Shown here in pieces: positions 17,001 to 24,808 of a stretch of 64,000 nt of DNA. The stretch comes from Achromobacter sp. MFA1 R4 (GTDB taxonomy: Bacteria > Pseudomonadota > Gammaproteobacteria > Burkholderiales > Burkholderiaceae_B), in assembly GCF_900156745.1 (NCBI RefSeq), contig NZ_LT707065.1, positions 2,666,001 to 2,730,000 on the forward strand. Reading direction: 5' to 3'. The position numbers and the translations under genes were made by a program. Under the pieces are notes generated by a model. The model saw only the letters and a list, made by a program, of their open reading frames with translations, was not told the DNA's origin and did no database searches. Numbering within the stretch: the first letter of the stretch is position 1; every line of letters starts with the position of its first letter.

Positions 17001-17606
17001 CGAATGGCGCGAGAGCGCCCAGCCCCACAGCGCGAACGTTTCGTATTCGTCGATGGAGGTCGGATGCACGATGGGCATCTGCCAGCCGATCAGCGACGCT
17101 TCGCTGGCGTGCGGAATCGAGGAGGACACCGCGGTGTGGTCGTCGCCCACCACCACCAGCACCCCGCCGTTGCGCGAAGCGCCGGCGGCATTGCCGTGAT
17201 GCAGCGCGTCGCCGGCGCGGTCCACGCCAGGCCCCTTGCCGTACCACATGGCGAATACGCCATCGACGTTGCGGTCGGCGCGCACGCCGGCCTGCTGCGT
17301 GCCCATGACGGCGGTGGCCGCCATGTCTTCATTGATGCCGGGCAGGAAGGTGATCTGGTTGGCGTCCAGCGCCTTCTGCGCCTTCCACATGGCCATGTCC
17401 ACGCCGCCCAGCGGCGACCCGCGGTAGCCCGACACGAAGCCGGCGGTGTTCAGGCCGCGTTCGCGGTCCACCCGGCGCTGCGTGAGCATGATGCGCACCA
17501 GGGCCTGGGTGCCGGTCAGGAAGATGCGGCCGGACTCCCGGGTGAGGTTGTCGGCGAGCTGGTACTCAAGGTCGAGCTGGGGGGCGGCGGCGGGGGTACC
17601 GTCCAT
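14100..17606 (-). CDS. Indolepyruvate ferredoxin oxidoreductase, fused alpha/beta/gamma type
   Basis: A 1168-residue fused 2-oxoacid:ferredoxin oxidoreductase. The N-terminal part (to about 650) carries the pyrimidine-binding and TPP-binding domains, with G-Y-R-G-S-P-L-G-G near residue 60. Two Cys-rich iron-sulfur segments follow (C-E-G-C-G-D-C and C-N-K-D-Y-S-C). The C-terminal half holds the gamma domain, beginning at G-M-G-G-T-G-V. It would oxidatively decarboxylate aryl-pyruvates or branched 2-oxoacids to acyl-CoA. The ATG at 17606 is chosen over one at 17633 because AGGAG sits 7 bases upstream. It is divergent from an Lrp/AsnC regulator, 129 bases apart, which probably controls it. Substrate identity within the family is inferred. 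Confidence 0.9.
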   Translation of the reverse strand: MDGTPAAAPQLDLEYQLADNLTRESGRIFLTGTQALVRIMLTQRRVDRERGLNTAGFVSGYRGSPLGGVDMAMWKAQKALDANQITFLPGINEDMAATAVMGTQQAGVRADRNVDGVFAMWYGKGPGVDRAGDALHHGNAAGASRNGGVLVVVGDDHTAVSSSIPHASEASLIGWQMPIVHPTSIDEYETFALWGWALSRHSGAWVAFKAVSETIESGHSFTPAPVQSYPMPADPDLPPESLEYSARDFLSLAVETRMNLRLQAVAAFARRHSIDKLICPAPKATVGIVTVGKAHLDTMEALARLGVDTVTANAPVRIYKPGLTWPMDTGRLLEFARGLSHILVVEEKGAVVESQIKDMLFNLPDRPTVVGKKGLDGEPMVPSAGQLRPSLLAAPLAGWLSRAAGLPVRRDLSAFACQAPLSNDADGMRRRPYFCSGCPHSTSTKVPEGSQALSGVGCHYMAAWMDRDTGGLTQMGGEGVDWIGLSRYTKMPHIFQNMGEGTYYHSGYLAIRQAVAARANITYKILFNDAVAMTGGQPVDGPISVPQICQQLRGENVARIVVTTDEPEKYQGVDLGPGIKVHHRRELDALQRELREIPGVTVLIHDQTCAAEKRRRRKKNQFPDPARRMLINSAVCEGCGDCGVQSNCLSVVPLETPYGRKRAIDQSSCNKDYSCAEGFCPSFVSVMGGKPRKSAAPKADQERLQRLIGELPQPDTPSPDHPYRLLVAGMGGTGVITIGAIVSMAAHLEGLSAAVLDLTGLAQKGGTVVSHIRLAPAGASPGPVRLDWQQADAAILCDPVAAVAPDSLGALRHGHTKVTVNTYVAPVSEFTRNPDAAMRPEALLAKIRHAAGEAHTAAIDAHEAALALFGDSILSNMFMLGYAWQRGGVPLSQAAIYRAIELNGVAVAANRAAFDSGRLAAHRPEALEGALRPRAQVVQLHVPETFERAVARRIEDLTAYQDAAYARAYQDVVEAVAARERELAPDAKTPKLAMAVARGLYKLMAYKDEYEVARLYTGDAFKAQLQGQFEGDYSLRFHMAPPIFARKDPRTGVPRKMTLGPRTMSALKVLTRLKGLRGTWFDPFGHTAERRMERALVREYRQTIEQLLAGLTQDKLAQAATIAALAENIRGFGHIKAANVEKYRTDLARLMQSYTAPAPHAIPLRKTA

Positions 17607-17659
17607 GGCGAATCTCCTGGTGTTTGGCACCATGATAGGTTCGCGAGGGGTCAGGTTTA

Positions 17660-17690
17660 TTGCGTTATTGGATCGTGCTATCCCTATAAT
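17660..17690 (+). promoter_or_regulatory. Promoter of the AsnC-type regulator and possible operator
   Basis: A consensus -10 TATAAT lies at 17685-17690, with TTGCGT at 17660-17665 as a weak -35 (19-base spacing). The arms TTGCG (17660) and CGCAA (17692) form a wide inverted repeat across it, in AT-rich DNA of the kind Lrp-family proteins bind. The autoregulatory role is inference. Confidence 0.55.
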
Positions 17691-17735
17691 TCGCAATGAA
17701 CATTTCGTTTTTCATAAAAATCAGGAGACAGACAG

Positions 17736-18185
17736 ATGGACAAGACCGATATCGGCATCCTCAAGGCCCTGCAAGAGGACGGACGGGCCTCGGCGCAACA
17801 GCTTTCCGAGAAGGTCGGGCTGTCGGCTGCGCCGGTGTGGCGGCGGGTGAAGGCCATGGAGGCGAGCGGCGTGATCCAGGGCTACAGCGCCCAGGTCGAC
17901 CGCAGCAAGGTGGGGCTGGGCTGCATGTTTGCGCAGATCAGCCTGGAGCGGCATTCGGCCAACACGGTCGAGAACTTCGAGCGGTCGGTGCGCGACGCGC
18001 CCGAGATCCTGGAGTGCTATGCGGTGACCGGCGACTCGGATTTCCTGCTGAAGATCCTGGTGGAAAGCCCGGAAGCCTATGACCGCTTCCTGCACCGGTT
18101 CCTGTTCAACATGCCCGGCATCCGCCAGACGCGCACCATCGTGGCGCTGCGCGAGATCAAGCACGAGCAGCGGCTGCCGCTGTAA
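17736..18185 (+). CDS. Lrp/AsnC-family transcriptional regulator
   Basis: A 149-residue regulator with an N-terminal winged-helix (residues 4-60, helix-turn-helix around L-S-E-K-V-G-L-S-A-A-P-V-W-R-R-V) and a C-terminal RAM ligand-binding domain (about 68-142, with G-D-S-D-F-L-L-K). Members respond to amino acids. Divergence from the indolepyruvate oxidoreductase suggests that an aromatic or branched amino acid, or its 2-oxoacid, is the signal. Length is standard. Confidence 0.93.
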   Translation: MDKTDIGILKALQEDGRASAQQLSEKVGLSAAPVWRRVKAMEASGVIQGYSAQVDRSKVGLGCMFAQISLERHSANTVENFERSVRDAPEILECYAVTGDSDFLLKILVESPEAYDRFLHRFLFNMPGIRQTRTIVALREIKHEQRLPL

Positions 18186-18193
18186 GGCGGGGC

Positions 18194-18253
18194 GCGTCTG
18201 CCCTCGATACCTCCTCTATATATAGAGAGCAGATATATAGAGAGAGCAGACGC
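18194..18253. terminator. Nested inverted repeats between convergent genes
   Basis: GCGTCTGC (18194-18201) pairs with GCAGACGC (18246-18253). Inside, CTCTATATAT (18214-18223) pairs with ATATATAGAG (18233-18242), and CTCTATATATAGAG (18214-18227) is also a perfect palindrome alone. It lies between the convergent regulator and Bug gene, so a bidirectional transcript end is the simplest role. It is AT-rich DNA in a GC-rich neighbourhood and could extrude as a cruciform. Confidence 0.6.
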
Positions 18254-18265
18254 CGCGCGGCCGGG

Positions 18266-19231
18266 TTATTGGGGCTGGATGCCGGATATCCGGATCCATT
18301 CTTTCCAGCGGGCGGTGTCTTCCTGCACGAAGGCGCCAAAGCGCGCGACGTCCATCGACTCCGGCGTGAGGCCCAGGGCGCGCAGCTTGCGCGCCGTGGC
18401 CTCGTCCTGCACCGCCGCCTGCATCCATGCGTTCATCTTGGCGACGATCTCGGGGGGCGTGCCAGCGGGCGCCGACAGGCCCAGCCAGCCCGCCACGACG
18501 AAATCGGGATAGTACGTCGACATGGTCGGCACGCTGGGCCAGGCGTCGTGCGGCCGCGCGCCGGTCACGGCGATGGGGATGAGACCCTTGCCGTCGATCT
18601 GGCCCATGGCGGTCAGGTAGTCGACGAAGGCAAAGCCGATCTGCTTGCCGCGCAGGTCGGTAATGATCTGCGTGATGTTCTTGTAGGCCGCCCCGGTGAT
18701 GTTGACGCCGGCGCGTTGCTTGAAGAGTTCGGACGGCACCTGCGATGACGAGCTGTAGTAGCCGAAGAAGACGTCACCGGGATGTTTCTTCGCGTAGTCC
18801 ACCAGTTCGGGCACGGTGCGGTAAGGGCTGTCGGGCGACACCACGCCCACGGTGCCGAACGTGCCCAGGATTCCCACCTGGGCGAAATCCTTTTGCGCGT
18901 CGTACGGCAGGTTCTTGTACAGGAACTGGTTGGCCGAATGCGTGGAGTTCGTGGACAAGAGGAAGGTGTAGCCGTCCGGCGCCGCATTCTTGCTTGCGTT
19001 GGTGCCGACGATGCCGCCGGCGCCGGGCCGGTCTTCGACGATTACCGTCTGCCCGGTCTTCTCGCCCAAAAACTGGGCGAAGGTCCGCGCGGTCAGGTCG
19101 GCCGCGCCGCCCGCCGAGGACGGGACGATGATCGTCACGGGTTTCTCGGGCCAGCCGGCGGCGTGCGAGGTCGCGGCCCACAGGACGCAAGCGCCGGCCA
19201 GGGCCGGGCGCAGCAAGCGGATAAGGGTCAT
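18266..19231 (-). CDS. Bug/TctC-family periplasmic solute-binding protein
   Basis: A 321-residue protein with an N-terminal signal peptide cleaved near A-T-S-H-A-A (about residue 24). Typical Bug features follow: W-P-E-K-P-V-T-I-I-V-P, A-G-G-A-A-D-L-T-A-R, the V-E-D-R-P-G-A-G-G-x-x-G-T turn and P-D-G-Y-T near residue 86. Bug proteins bind small carboxylates for tripartite tricarboxylate transporters. No tctA/tctB permease genes are nearby, which is normal in Bordetella and Achromobacter, where this family is greatly expanded. CAGGAG lies 7 bases before the ATG. Ligand unknown. Confidence 0.93.
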   Translation of the reverse strand: MTLIRLLRPALAGACVLWAATSHAAGWPEKPVTIIVPSSAGGAADLTARTFAQFLGEKTGQTVIVEDRPGAGGIVGTNASKNAAPDGYTFLLSTNSTHSANQFLYKNLPYDAQKDFAQVGILGTFGTVGVVSPDSPYRTVPELVDYAKKHPGDVFFGYYSSSSQVPSELFKQRAGVNITGAAYKNITQIITDLRGKQIGFAFVDYLTAMGQIDGKGLIPIAVTGARPHDAWPSVPTMSTYYPDFVVAGWLGLSAPAGTPPEIVAKMNAWMQAAVQDEATARKLRALGLTPESMDVARFGAFVQEDTARWKEWIRISGIQPQ

Positions 19232-19304
19232 GGTCTGTCTCCTGAGTGCGCCTTGGCGCGTCGTTGTCGTTGTGGTCGTTGTGTAGTGGGGGGGGCGCGC
19301 CGGG

Positions 19305-20150
19305 TCAGCCGAACCGGCTGCGGTGCCAGTCCAGGATGGCGGCGGCGCTGACCTGCCAGCGGTCCGCGTACATCATGCAGTGCGGTTGTCCGGCAAGCGT
19401 GGCGTGGGCAAAGCCGTAGCGGCGCGCGATGGCCTCGTCCTGGCCCGGCGGATGCCGGTCATGCGTGTCCAGCCCCGCTTGCAGGCACAGGCCGGGGACG
19501 CGGATCGACGCCGGGTCGACGGCCACGCGCAGCAGGTATCGGTCGTTCAGCACCTGCGGACTTTCCGCGCACAGGCGCCGCGCCACGTCACGGACATCGC
19601 GATCGGGCGTGGTCGCCAGGAAGCGCGCGCGGATCTCGGCGTCGCCCGGCGCCGCGCGAAGCACGTCCGCCGGGACGGGGGGCAGGGCCAGCGCGCCCGG
19701 CAGGTCGCCGGGGGGCGAGGGCGCCAACAGCACCACGCCCGCCACCGGGCGCCGGCCGGCCGCCAGGAGTGCCGGCAGGGCGCCCATGCTGTGGCCGACC
19801 AGGACGGCAGGCCCGTCCAACGCGTCCAGCGCGCTGACGACGTCCTCGGCCAGGTCGCCGATGGTGGTGCGCAAGAACGCGGCATCCTGCGGCAATGCGC
19901 CGTGGCCGCGCATGTCCAGCGCCGCGCAGGCCAGGCCGGCCGCCGCGAAGTACGCGAGATAGTGCGCGTAGCACCAGGCACCGTGGTACGCGCCCGGCAC
20001 GAACAGCAGGCCGGGTCCACGGCCTTGGCGCGCGGCGCCGATCAGGAGGCGGCCCTGGCCCGCGGGGCGAACGGAAAGCCGGTCGGCCGCGCTGAAATCC
20101 AGCGGGTCCGTGGCGGGAAAGGGGCAGGAAATCGGGGAAGCGTTGGTCAT
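19305..20150 (-). CDS. Alpha/beta-hydrolase fold protein
   Basis: A 281-residue hydrolase. It has the oxyanion-hole region around V-P-G-A-Y-H-G-A-W near residue 52, the D-M-R-G-H-G strand near 79, and the nucleophile elbow G-H-S-M-G near 118. Asp and His of a triad are expected later; a candidate His is in G-Q-P-H-C-M near residue 258. It lies upstream of the Bug binding protein on the same strand (73-base gap) and is divergent from a LysR regulator, so the three may form one catabolic unit. Substrate unknown. Confidence 0.85.
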   Translation of the reverse strand: MTNASPISCPFPATDPLDFSAADRLSVRPAGQGRLLIGAARQGRGPGLLFVPGAYHGAWCYAHYLAYFAAAGLACAALDMRGHGALPQDAAFLRTTIGDLAEDVVSALDALDGPAVLVGHSMGALPALLAAGRRPVAGVVLLAPSPPGDLPGALALPPVPADVLRAAPGDAEIRARFLATTPDRDVRDVARRLCAESPQVLNDRYLLRVAVDPASIRVPGLCLQAGLDTHDRHPPGQDEAIARRYGFAHATLAGQPHCMMYADRWQVSAAAILDWHRSRFG

Positions 20151-20234
20151 ATTGCGGCCATCTTAAAAGCCGCCCTATGATGAGAAAACTTTATTTTTCC
20201 TATGCTCTGATAAGTTCCACTAATCCCGTCGCCG

Positions 20235-21134
20235 ATGCGTCCACTTCCCGAACTTTCTGTCTCCCACTACCGGCATTTCCTGCTGGTGGCCGAACTGGGC
20301 AGCTTTCGCGCGGCGGCCGCCCGCGCGTTCCGTTCGCAGCCCGCGCTGTCGCTCTCCATCCGCGAAATGGAACAGCGCCTGGGCCAGCCGCTGTTCGAGC
20401 CGACCCAACGCGGCACGCTGACGCGCTTCGGTCAGGACTGCCTGCCGCTGGCGCGCGAACTGGTCGACCATCACGACCGCGTCGCGGGCGCGCTCTGCGG
20501 GCTGGCTTCCAGCGGCGCCGGCAGCCTGGCGATGGCGTCGGTGGCGTCCGCGGCCACGCACTGGCTGCCCGAACTGGTAGCGGTCTATCGTGAGCGCTAC
20601 CCGGCCGTGTCGCTGCGGCTCTTTGACGACAACTCCGAAGGCGTCGAGCGCATGGTGCTGGCAGGCGAGGTGGAACTGGGCGTGTGCAGTCCGGTGTCGC
20701 GCGACCGCCGGCTGACATTCGAACCGCTGCTGCGCGACGCCTTCGGGCTGGTGTGCCATCGCGGTCATCCGCTGGCCGGCCGCAAGTCGGTGACCTGGCG
20801 CGAGATCGCAGACCTGCCCCTGGTGGGAACCATCGCGCATCGCCAGCTTGCGGGCTATCCGCAGGCAGCCTTCATGCTGGACCGGCAGGTGTTCGTGTCC
20901 AACATGATGTCGCTGCTGGCCATGCTGGAACGCGGGGTGGGCGTGACGGTACTGGCCCGATTGGGTGTGCCGCCGGACTCGCCCGGACTGGCGTTCGTTC
21001 CCCTGTCGCGGCCGCGCATCGAGCGCGAACTGGGCATCGCCCGGCTGGCCGGACGCAGCCTGTCCCCGCCCGCCGCGCGCATGGAGGAAATGCTGCGCGA
21101 GAAGGCGCGGCGCGGGTCGCGCAGTGTCGCTTGA
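20235..21134 (+). CDS. LysR-family transcriptional regulator
   Basis: A 299-residue regulator. The N-terminal winged helix-turn-helix includes G-S-F-R-A-A-A-A-R-A-F-R-S-Q-P-A-L-S-L-S-I-R (about 22-43), and a periplasmic-binding-like effector domain covers about 95-290. It is divergent from the alpha/beta hydrolase with 84 bases between them, the classic position for a LysR activator of that gene. The gap holds a repeated CCTATG (20174 and 20199), but I cannot define a T-N11-A site with confidence. Confidence 0.92.
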   Translation: MRPLPELSVSHYRHFLLVAELGSFRAAAARAFRSQPALSLSIREMEQRLGQPLFEPTQRGTLTRFGQDCLPLARELVDHHDRVAGALCGLASSGAGSLAMASVASAATHWLPELVAVYRERYPAVSLRLFDDNSEGVERMVLAGEVELGVCSPVSRDRRLTFEPLLRDAFGLVCHRGHPLAGRKSVTWREIADLPLVGTIAHRQLAGYPQAAFMLDRQVFVSNMMSLLAMLERGVGVTVLARLGVPPDSPGLAFVPLSRPRIERELGIARLAGRSLSPPAARMEEMLREKARRGSRSVA

Positions 21135-21323
21135 AACCAACGCATTTTTGCGCTTTCCGCACCGATGCCGGGCGCGCTCGCGGGAACACTGTTGCGCAAA
21201 TGCACACGGCGCGGATCCTCGTTGATTCTTCGCAGGCGGCTATTTAGAGTGCGTGAAGTTCGTTGCGCCTGGTACGCGCCGGTGTGATCGGCGCGGCGCG
21301 TCGACGGACGTGTTGAGGAAGTC

Positions 21324-21830
21324 ATGAGCAGTGTGTTTTTGCGTACGGCAGGCGTCGCCTGCGCCATCGTGATCCTGGCCGGCTGCGCTGCCCGCAAGCC
21401 AGCCGCCATCACCGAAGCCTCGCCCGAGGAACCGGCCAAGCCGGTGGCCTGTGTGCCCGCCAAGGCGGGCGATCCGATGATCGGCACCTGGTTGTCCAAT
21501 TCGCGCCCGCGCGACGTGGCCGGCGACATGCAATCGCTGATCGTGCTGTCGGCCGACGGCACCATGTCCTACGAATCCCTGCTCAAGATCGGGCGCAAGA
21601 CGCGCCCCGCGCTGCGCGAGACGGGCTGCTGGAGCGTGGCCGAGGGCATCACCACGATGCGCACCACCAAATCGGCCGGCGAGCCGGTCGATCCCGATGA
21701 CCCGATCTACGTGAATCGCTACCGCGTCGAGAAGGTCGAGCCGACCAAGCTGGCGCTGCGCGAAATCCGGAAGGGCGGCGCCTTGCTGACCGCCCGCCGC
21801 ATGCCCGCGGGCTATCGACTCGCCTACTGA
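21324..21830 (+). CDS. Small lipoprotein, unknown function
   Basis: A 168-residue protein with a signal peptide ending in the lipobox I-L-A-G-C at residues 17-21, so it is predicted to be lipid-anchored. The mature part begins with a Pro/Ala-rich tether and then a compact beta-rich domain (from about C42-V-P-A-K-A-G-D-P-M-I-G-T-W) that resembles lipocalin-like single-domain lipoproteins of betaproteobacteria in layout. GAGGAAG lies just before the ATG. I do not recognise a named family. It stands alone between the LysR and MFS genes. Confidence 0.8.
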   Translation: MSSVFLRTAGVACAIVILAGCAARKPAAITEASPEEPAKPVACVPAKAGDPMIGTWLSNSRPRDVAGDMQSLIVLSADGTMSYESLLKIGRKTRPALRETGCWSVAEGITTMRTTKSAGEPVDPDDPIYVNRYRVEKVEPTKLALREIRKGGALLTARRMPAGYRLAY

Positions 21831-21928
21831 CCGTTGCGCCGGGCGGACAATTCGCCCGGCGGTCGCGCCACGATGGCCGCGCTGCGGTAAGGTGCGGGCT
21901 TCGACATTCGCCTCCCCGCCGGTTACCC

Positions 21929-23128
21929 ATGCCCGCCATGTCCTCCGAAGCACGCGCGATCGCGCTGCTTGCCCTGGCCGCCTTCGTCAGCGCCAGCGCT
22001 TTCCGTATCTGTGATCCCATGCTGCCGCAATTGGCGGCGGAATTCGGCACCACCACCGGACAGGCCGCCCGCGCGGTCACGGCGTTCGCCGTGGCCTATG
22101 GCGTGCTGCAGATGTTCTTCGGTCCGGTGGGTGACCGCTATGGCAAGTACCGCGTCGTCAGCGTCGCGACGGTGGCCTGCGCGCTGGGCAGCGCGGGCGC
22201 GGTCATGGCCGGGTCGCTCGATGTGCTGGTGTTCTGCCGCGCGCTGTCAGGCGCGGCGGGCGCGGGTATCGTGCCCCTGTCCATGGCCTGGATCGGCGAC
22301 AACGTGCCTTACGAACGCCGGCAGGCGACGCTGGCGCGCTTTCTGACCGGGACCATTCTGGGCATGTCCGCCGGCCAGTTGGCGGGCGGCCTGTTCGCCG
22401 ACACGGTGGGCTGGCGCTGGGCGTTCGCGGCGCTGGTGGCCGGCTACCTCATCGTGGGCGTGCTGCTGCACCTGGAAGTGCGGCGCCAGCGCGCGGCGGG
22501 CTTTGCCCAGGTCGATCCCGGCGCGGTGCGTCAGGGTTTCATCGCCCAGGCCCGGCTGGTGCTGGGCGCGCCGTGGGCGCGGGTCGTGCTGGCGACGGTG
22601 TTCGTCGAAGGGCTGCTGGTGTTTGGCGCGCTGGCTTTCGCGCCCTCGTACCTGCATGCGCGTTTCGACATCTCGCTGACCGCCGCCGGCGCGCTGGTCG
22701 CGGTCTACGCCGTGGGCGGGCTGATCTACACGGTCGTCGCCGGCCGCATCCTCAAGCGTCTCGGCGAGCGCGGCCTGGCCATCGCGGGCGGGCTGGTGCT
22801 GGGCGTGGCGTTCCTGTCGTACCTGCTGGGACCGGTCTGGATGTGGAGCCTGTTGGCCAGCGTTCTGGCGGGCTTTGGCTACTACCTGCTGCACGCCACG
22901 CTGCAGACGAACGCGACGCAGATGGTGCCGTCCGCGCGCGGCACGGCGGTGGCGTGGTTCGCGTCCTGCCTCTTCATGGGGCAGGCGGCCGGCGTGGCGC
23001 TGGCGGGGGCGGTGGTGGACGAGATCGGCGCCGGCGCGCTGTTCGGCGGCTCGGCCGTGCTGTTGCCGCTGCTGGGCGCGTTCTTTGCGCGGGCGCTGAA
23101 GGCGAGGGCGGCGCTGCAGCGATCCTGA
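21929..23128 (+). CDS. MFS transporter, 12-helix drug/metabolite efflux type
   Basis: A 399-residue polytopic protein of the major facilitator superfamily. The first-loop motif G-P-V-G-D-R-Y-G-K-Y (near residue 66) is the MFS motif A of drug:H+ antiporter-1 proteins, and the motif-C-like G-x-x-x-G-P region is weaker. Two six-helix halves can be followed along the hydrophobicity pattern. There is no strong Shine-Dalgarno, so an ATG three codons downstream is possible. It ends before a strong palindromic hairpin shared with gltX. Substrate unknown. Confidence 0.85.
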   Translation: MPAMSSEARAIALLALAAFVSASAFRICDPMLPQLAAEFGTTTGQAARAVTAFAVAYGVLQMFFGPVGDRYGKYRVVSVATVACALGSAGAVMAGSLDVLVFCRALSGAAGAGIVPLSMAWIGDNVPYERRQATLARFLTGTILGMSAGQLAGGLFADTVGWRWAFAALVAGYLIVGVLLHLEVRRQRAAGFAQVDPGAVRQGFIAQARLVLGAPWARVVLATVFVEGLLVFGALAFAPSYLHARFDISLTAAGALVAVYAVGGLIYTVVAGRILKRLGERGLAIAGGLVLGVAFLSYLLGPVWMWSLLASVLAGFGYYLLHATLQTNATQMVPSARGTAVAWFASCLFMGQAAGVALAGAVVDEIGAGALFGGSAVLLPLLGAFFARALKARAALQRS

Positions 23129-23152
23129 GCGGTCCCGCCCGCCTGAAAACAG

Positions 23153-23190
23153 AAAGGGCCTTGATCATCCGCGGATGATCAAGGCCCTTT
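23153..23190. terminator. Perfect 38-nt palindrome between convergent MFS and gltX genes
   Basis: Two perfect 19-bp arms without a spacer, beginning AAAGGGCC and ending GGCCCTTT. The minus-strand side is followed by CTGTTTTC and the plus side by GTCTG, so it most likely ends both transcripts. The arm length is unusual for an ordinary terminator. Confidence 0.75.
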
Positions 23191-23274
23191 GTCTGAGGCG
23201 TCTTAGGCGTCAGAGGCCGGGGGGCAGGCTATTGCTGCATGGGCCGTCGCTCGCAGGTGTCAGGCACCTTGGGT

Positions 23275-24681
23275 TCAGATGGCGGCCAGGCGCTTGAGCA
23301 CGGTTTCCTTGCCCAGCAGCGCCAGCACCGCGTCCACGGCCGGCGTCTGCGTCTGGCCCGTGACCGCCACGCGCAGCGGGATGGCCAGTTGCGGCATCTT
23401 CAGGCCACGGTCGGCCAGCACCGCCTTGATGAGCACGGACAGGGCCTCGCGGGTCCAGTCGGCATCCTGGGCGCGCTGGGCGAAATCGGCCAGCGCCTCG
23501 CGGGCGGAGGCGGTCAGGTGCTGCTCGGCCAGGTCGGCCGGCGCGCCCTTGAACTCACCGCAGAAAAGCATGGCGCCGTCGGCCAGTTGCTCCAGCGTCT
23601 CGGCGCGGTCTTTCAGCAGGCCCATGACGCCCGGCAGGTCGATCTTCTCGGGGTAGCCGCCGCGCGCCGCGATGCGCGTCGCCACGCGCTCGGCCAGCTC
23701 GGCGTTGTCCATCTGCTTGATGTAGTGGGCGTTGACCCAGTTCAGCTTCTTGGGATCCCACTGCGAGGCGGACTTGGACAGGTGCTTGGTGTCGAACCAG
23801 GACACCAGTTGTTCGCGCGAGAAGATCTCGTCGTCGCCGTGGCTCCAGCCCAGGCGGGCCAGGTAGTTGATCATGGCCTCGGGCAGGTAGCCCTCGTTGT
23901 CGTACTCCATGACGTTGACCGCGCCGTGGCGCTTGGACAGCTTTTCGCCGTCCGGGCCCAGGATCATGGGCACGTGGCCGTATTCGGGCAGGGTGGCGCC
24001 CAGCGCGCGCAGGATGTTGATCTGGCGGGGCGTGTTGTTGACGTGGTCGTCGCCGCGCAGGACGTGGGTGATGCCCATGTCCCAGTCGTCGACCACCACG
24101 CAGAAGTTGTAGGTGGGCGTGCCGTCAGGGCGCGCGATGATCAGGTCGTCCAGTTCGGTGTTGTCGAAGCTGATCGTGCCCTTGACCATGTCGTTCCAGG
24201 ACGTGGCGCCTTCCTGGGGATTCTTGAAGCGCACGACGGGCTTCCTGCCTTCGGGGATGGCGGGCAGGGTCTTGCCGGGTTCGGGGCGCCAGGTGCCGTC
24301 ATAGCGCGGCTTGTCGCCGCGGGCGCGGGCGGCCTCGCGCATGGCCTCGACTTCCTCGGGCGAGCTGTAGCAGTGGTAGGCGGTGCCGGCGGCCAGCATC
24401 TGGGCCACGACTTCGCGGTACCGGTCCATGCGCTGCATCTGGTAGAACGGGCCTTCGTCGGGCTGCATGCCCAGCCAGTCCATGCTGTCCAGGATGGCCT
24501 GCACCGCTTCCGGCGTGGAGCGCTCGACGTCCGTGTCCTCGATGCGCAGCACGAAGGTGCCCTTGTGATGGCGCGCGAAGGCCCAGGAGAACAGCGCGGT
24601 GCGCGCGCCGCCCAGGTGCAGGAAACCCGTGGGCGAAGGCGCGAAGCGGGTACGAATGGGAGTAGGGGCGTTGGAGGTCAT
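23275..24681 (-). CDS. gltX: Glutamyl-tRNA synthetase
   Basis: A 468-residue class I synthetase that charges tRNA-Glu. The HIGH-type motif is in [11 protein letters not shown] near residue 20 and the KMSKS-type motif is K-L-S-K-R-H-G near 248. The anticodon-binding helical domain fills the C-terminal third. The ATG at 24681 is preferred over an in-frame GTG at 24711 because family members begin about 10 residues before R-F-A-P-S-P-T-G; neither start has a clear Shine-Dalgarno. Length matches bacterial GltX. Confidence 0.95.
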   Translation of the reverse strand: MTSNAPTPIRTRFAPSPTGFLHLGGARTALFSWAFARHHKGTFVLRIEDTDVERSTPEAVQAILDSMDWLGMQPDEGPFYQMQRMDRYREVVAQMLAAGTAYHCYSSPEEVEAMREAARARGDKPRYDGTWRPEPGKTLPAIPEGRKPVVRFKNPQEGATSWNDMVKGTISFDNTELDDLIIARPDGTPTYNFCVVVDDWDMGITHVLRGDDHVNNTPRQINILRALGATLPEYGHVPMILGPDGEKLSKRHGAVNVMEYDNEGYLPEAMINYLARLGWSHGDDEIFSREQLVSWFDTKHLSKSASQWDPKKLNWVNAHYIKQMDNAELAERVATRIAARGGYPEKIDLPGVMGLLKDRAETLEQLADGAMLFCGEFKGAPADLAEQHLTASAREALADFAQRAQDADWTREALSVLIKAVLADRGLKMPQLAIPLRVAVTGQTQTPAVDAVLALLGKETVLKRLAAI

Positions 24682-24808
24682 AGGTGGCAATGTTAGCGGC
24701 TGCGGCGCCACAATATGGCGTCGGGCAGTGTCCTCATCAAGCGGACAGCGGGCTTGTCTTGATACGATGAACGGTATTTTAGATTAGTGTGAACAGGCCG
24801 CCCTCCCT

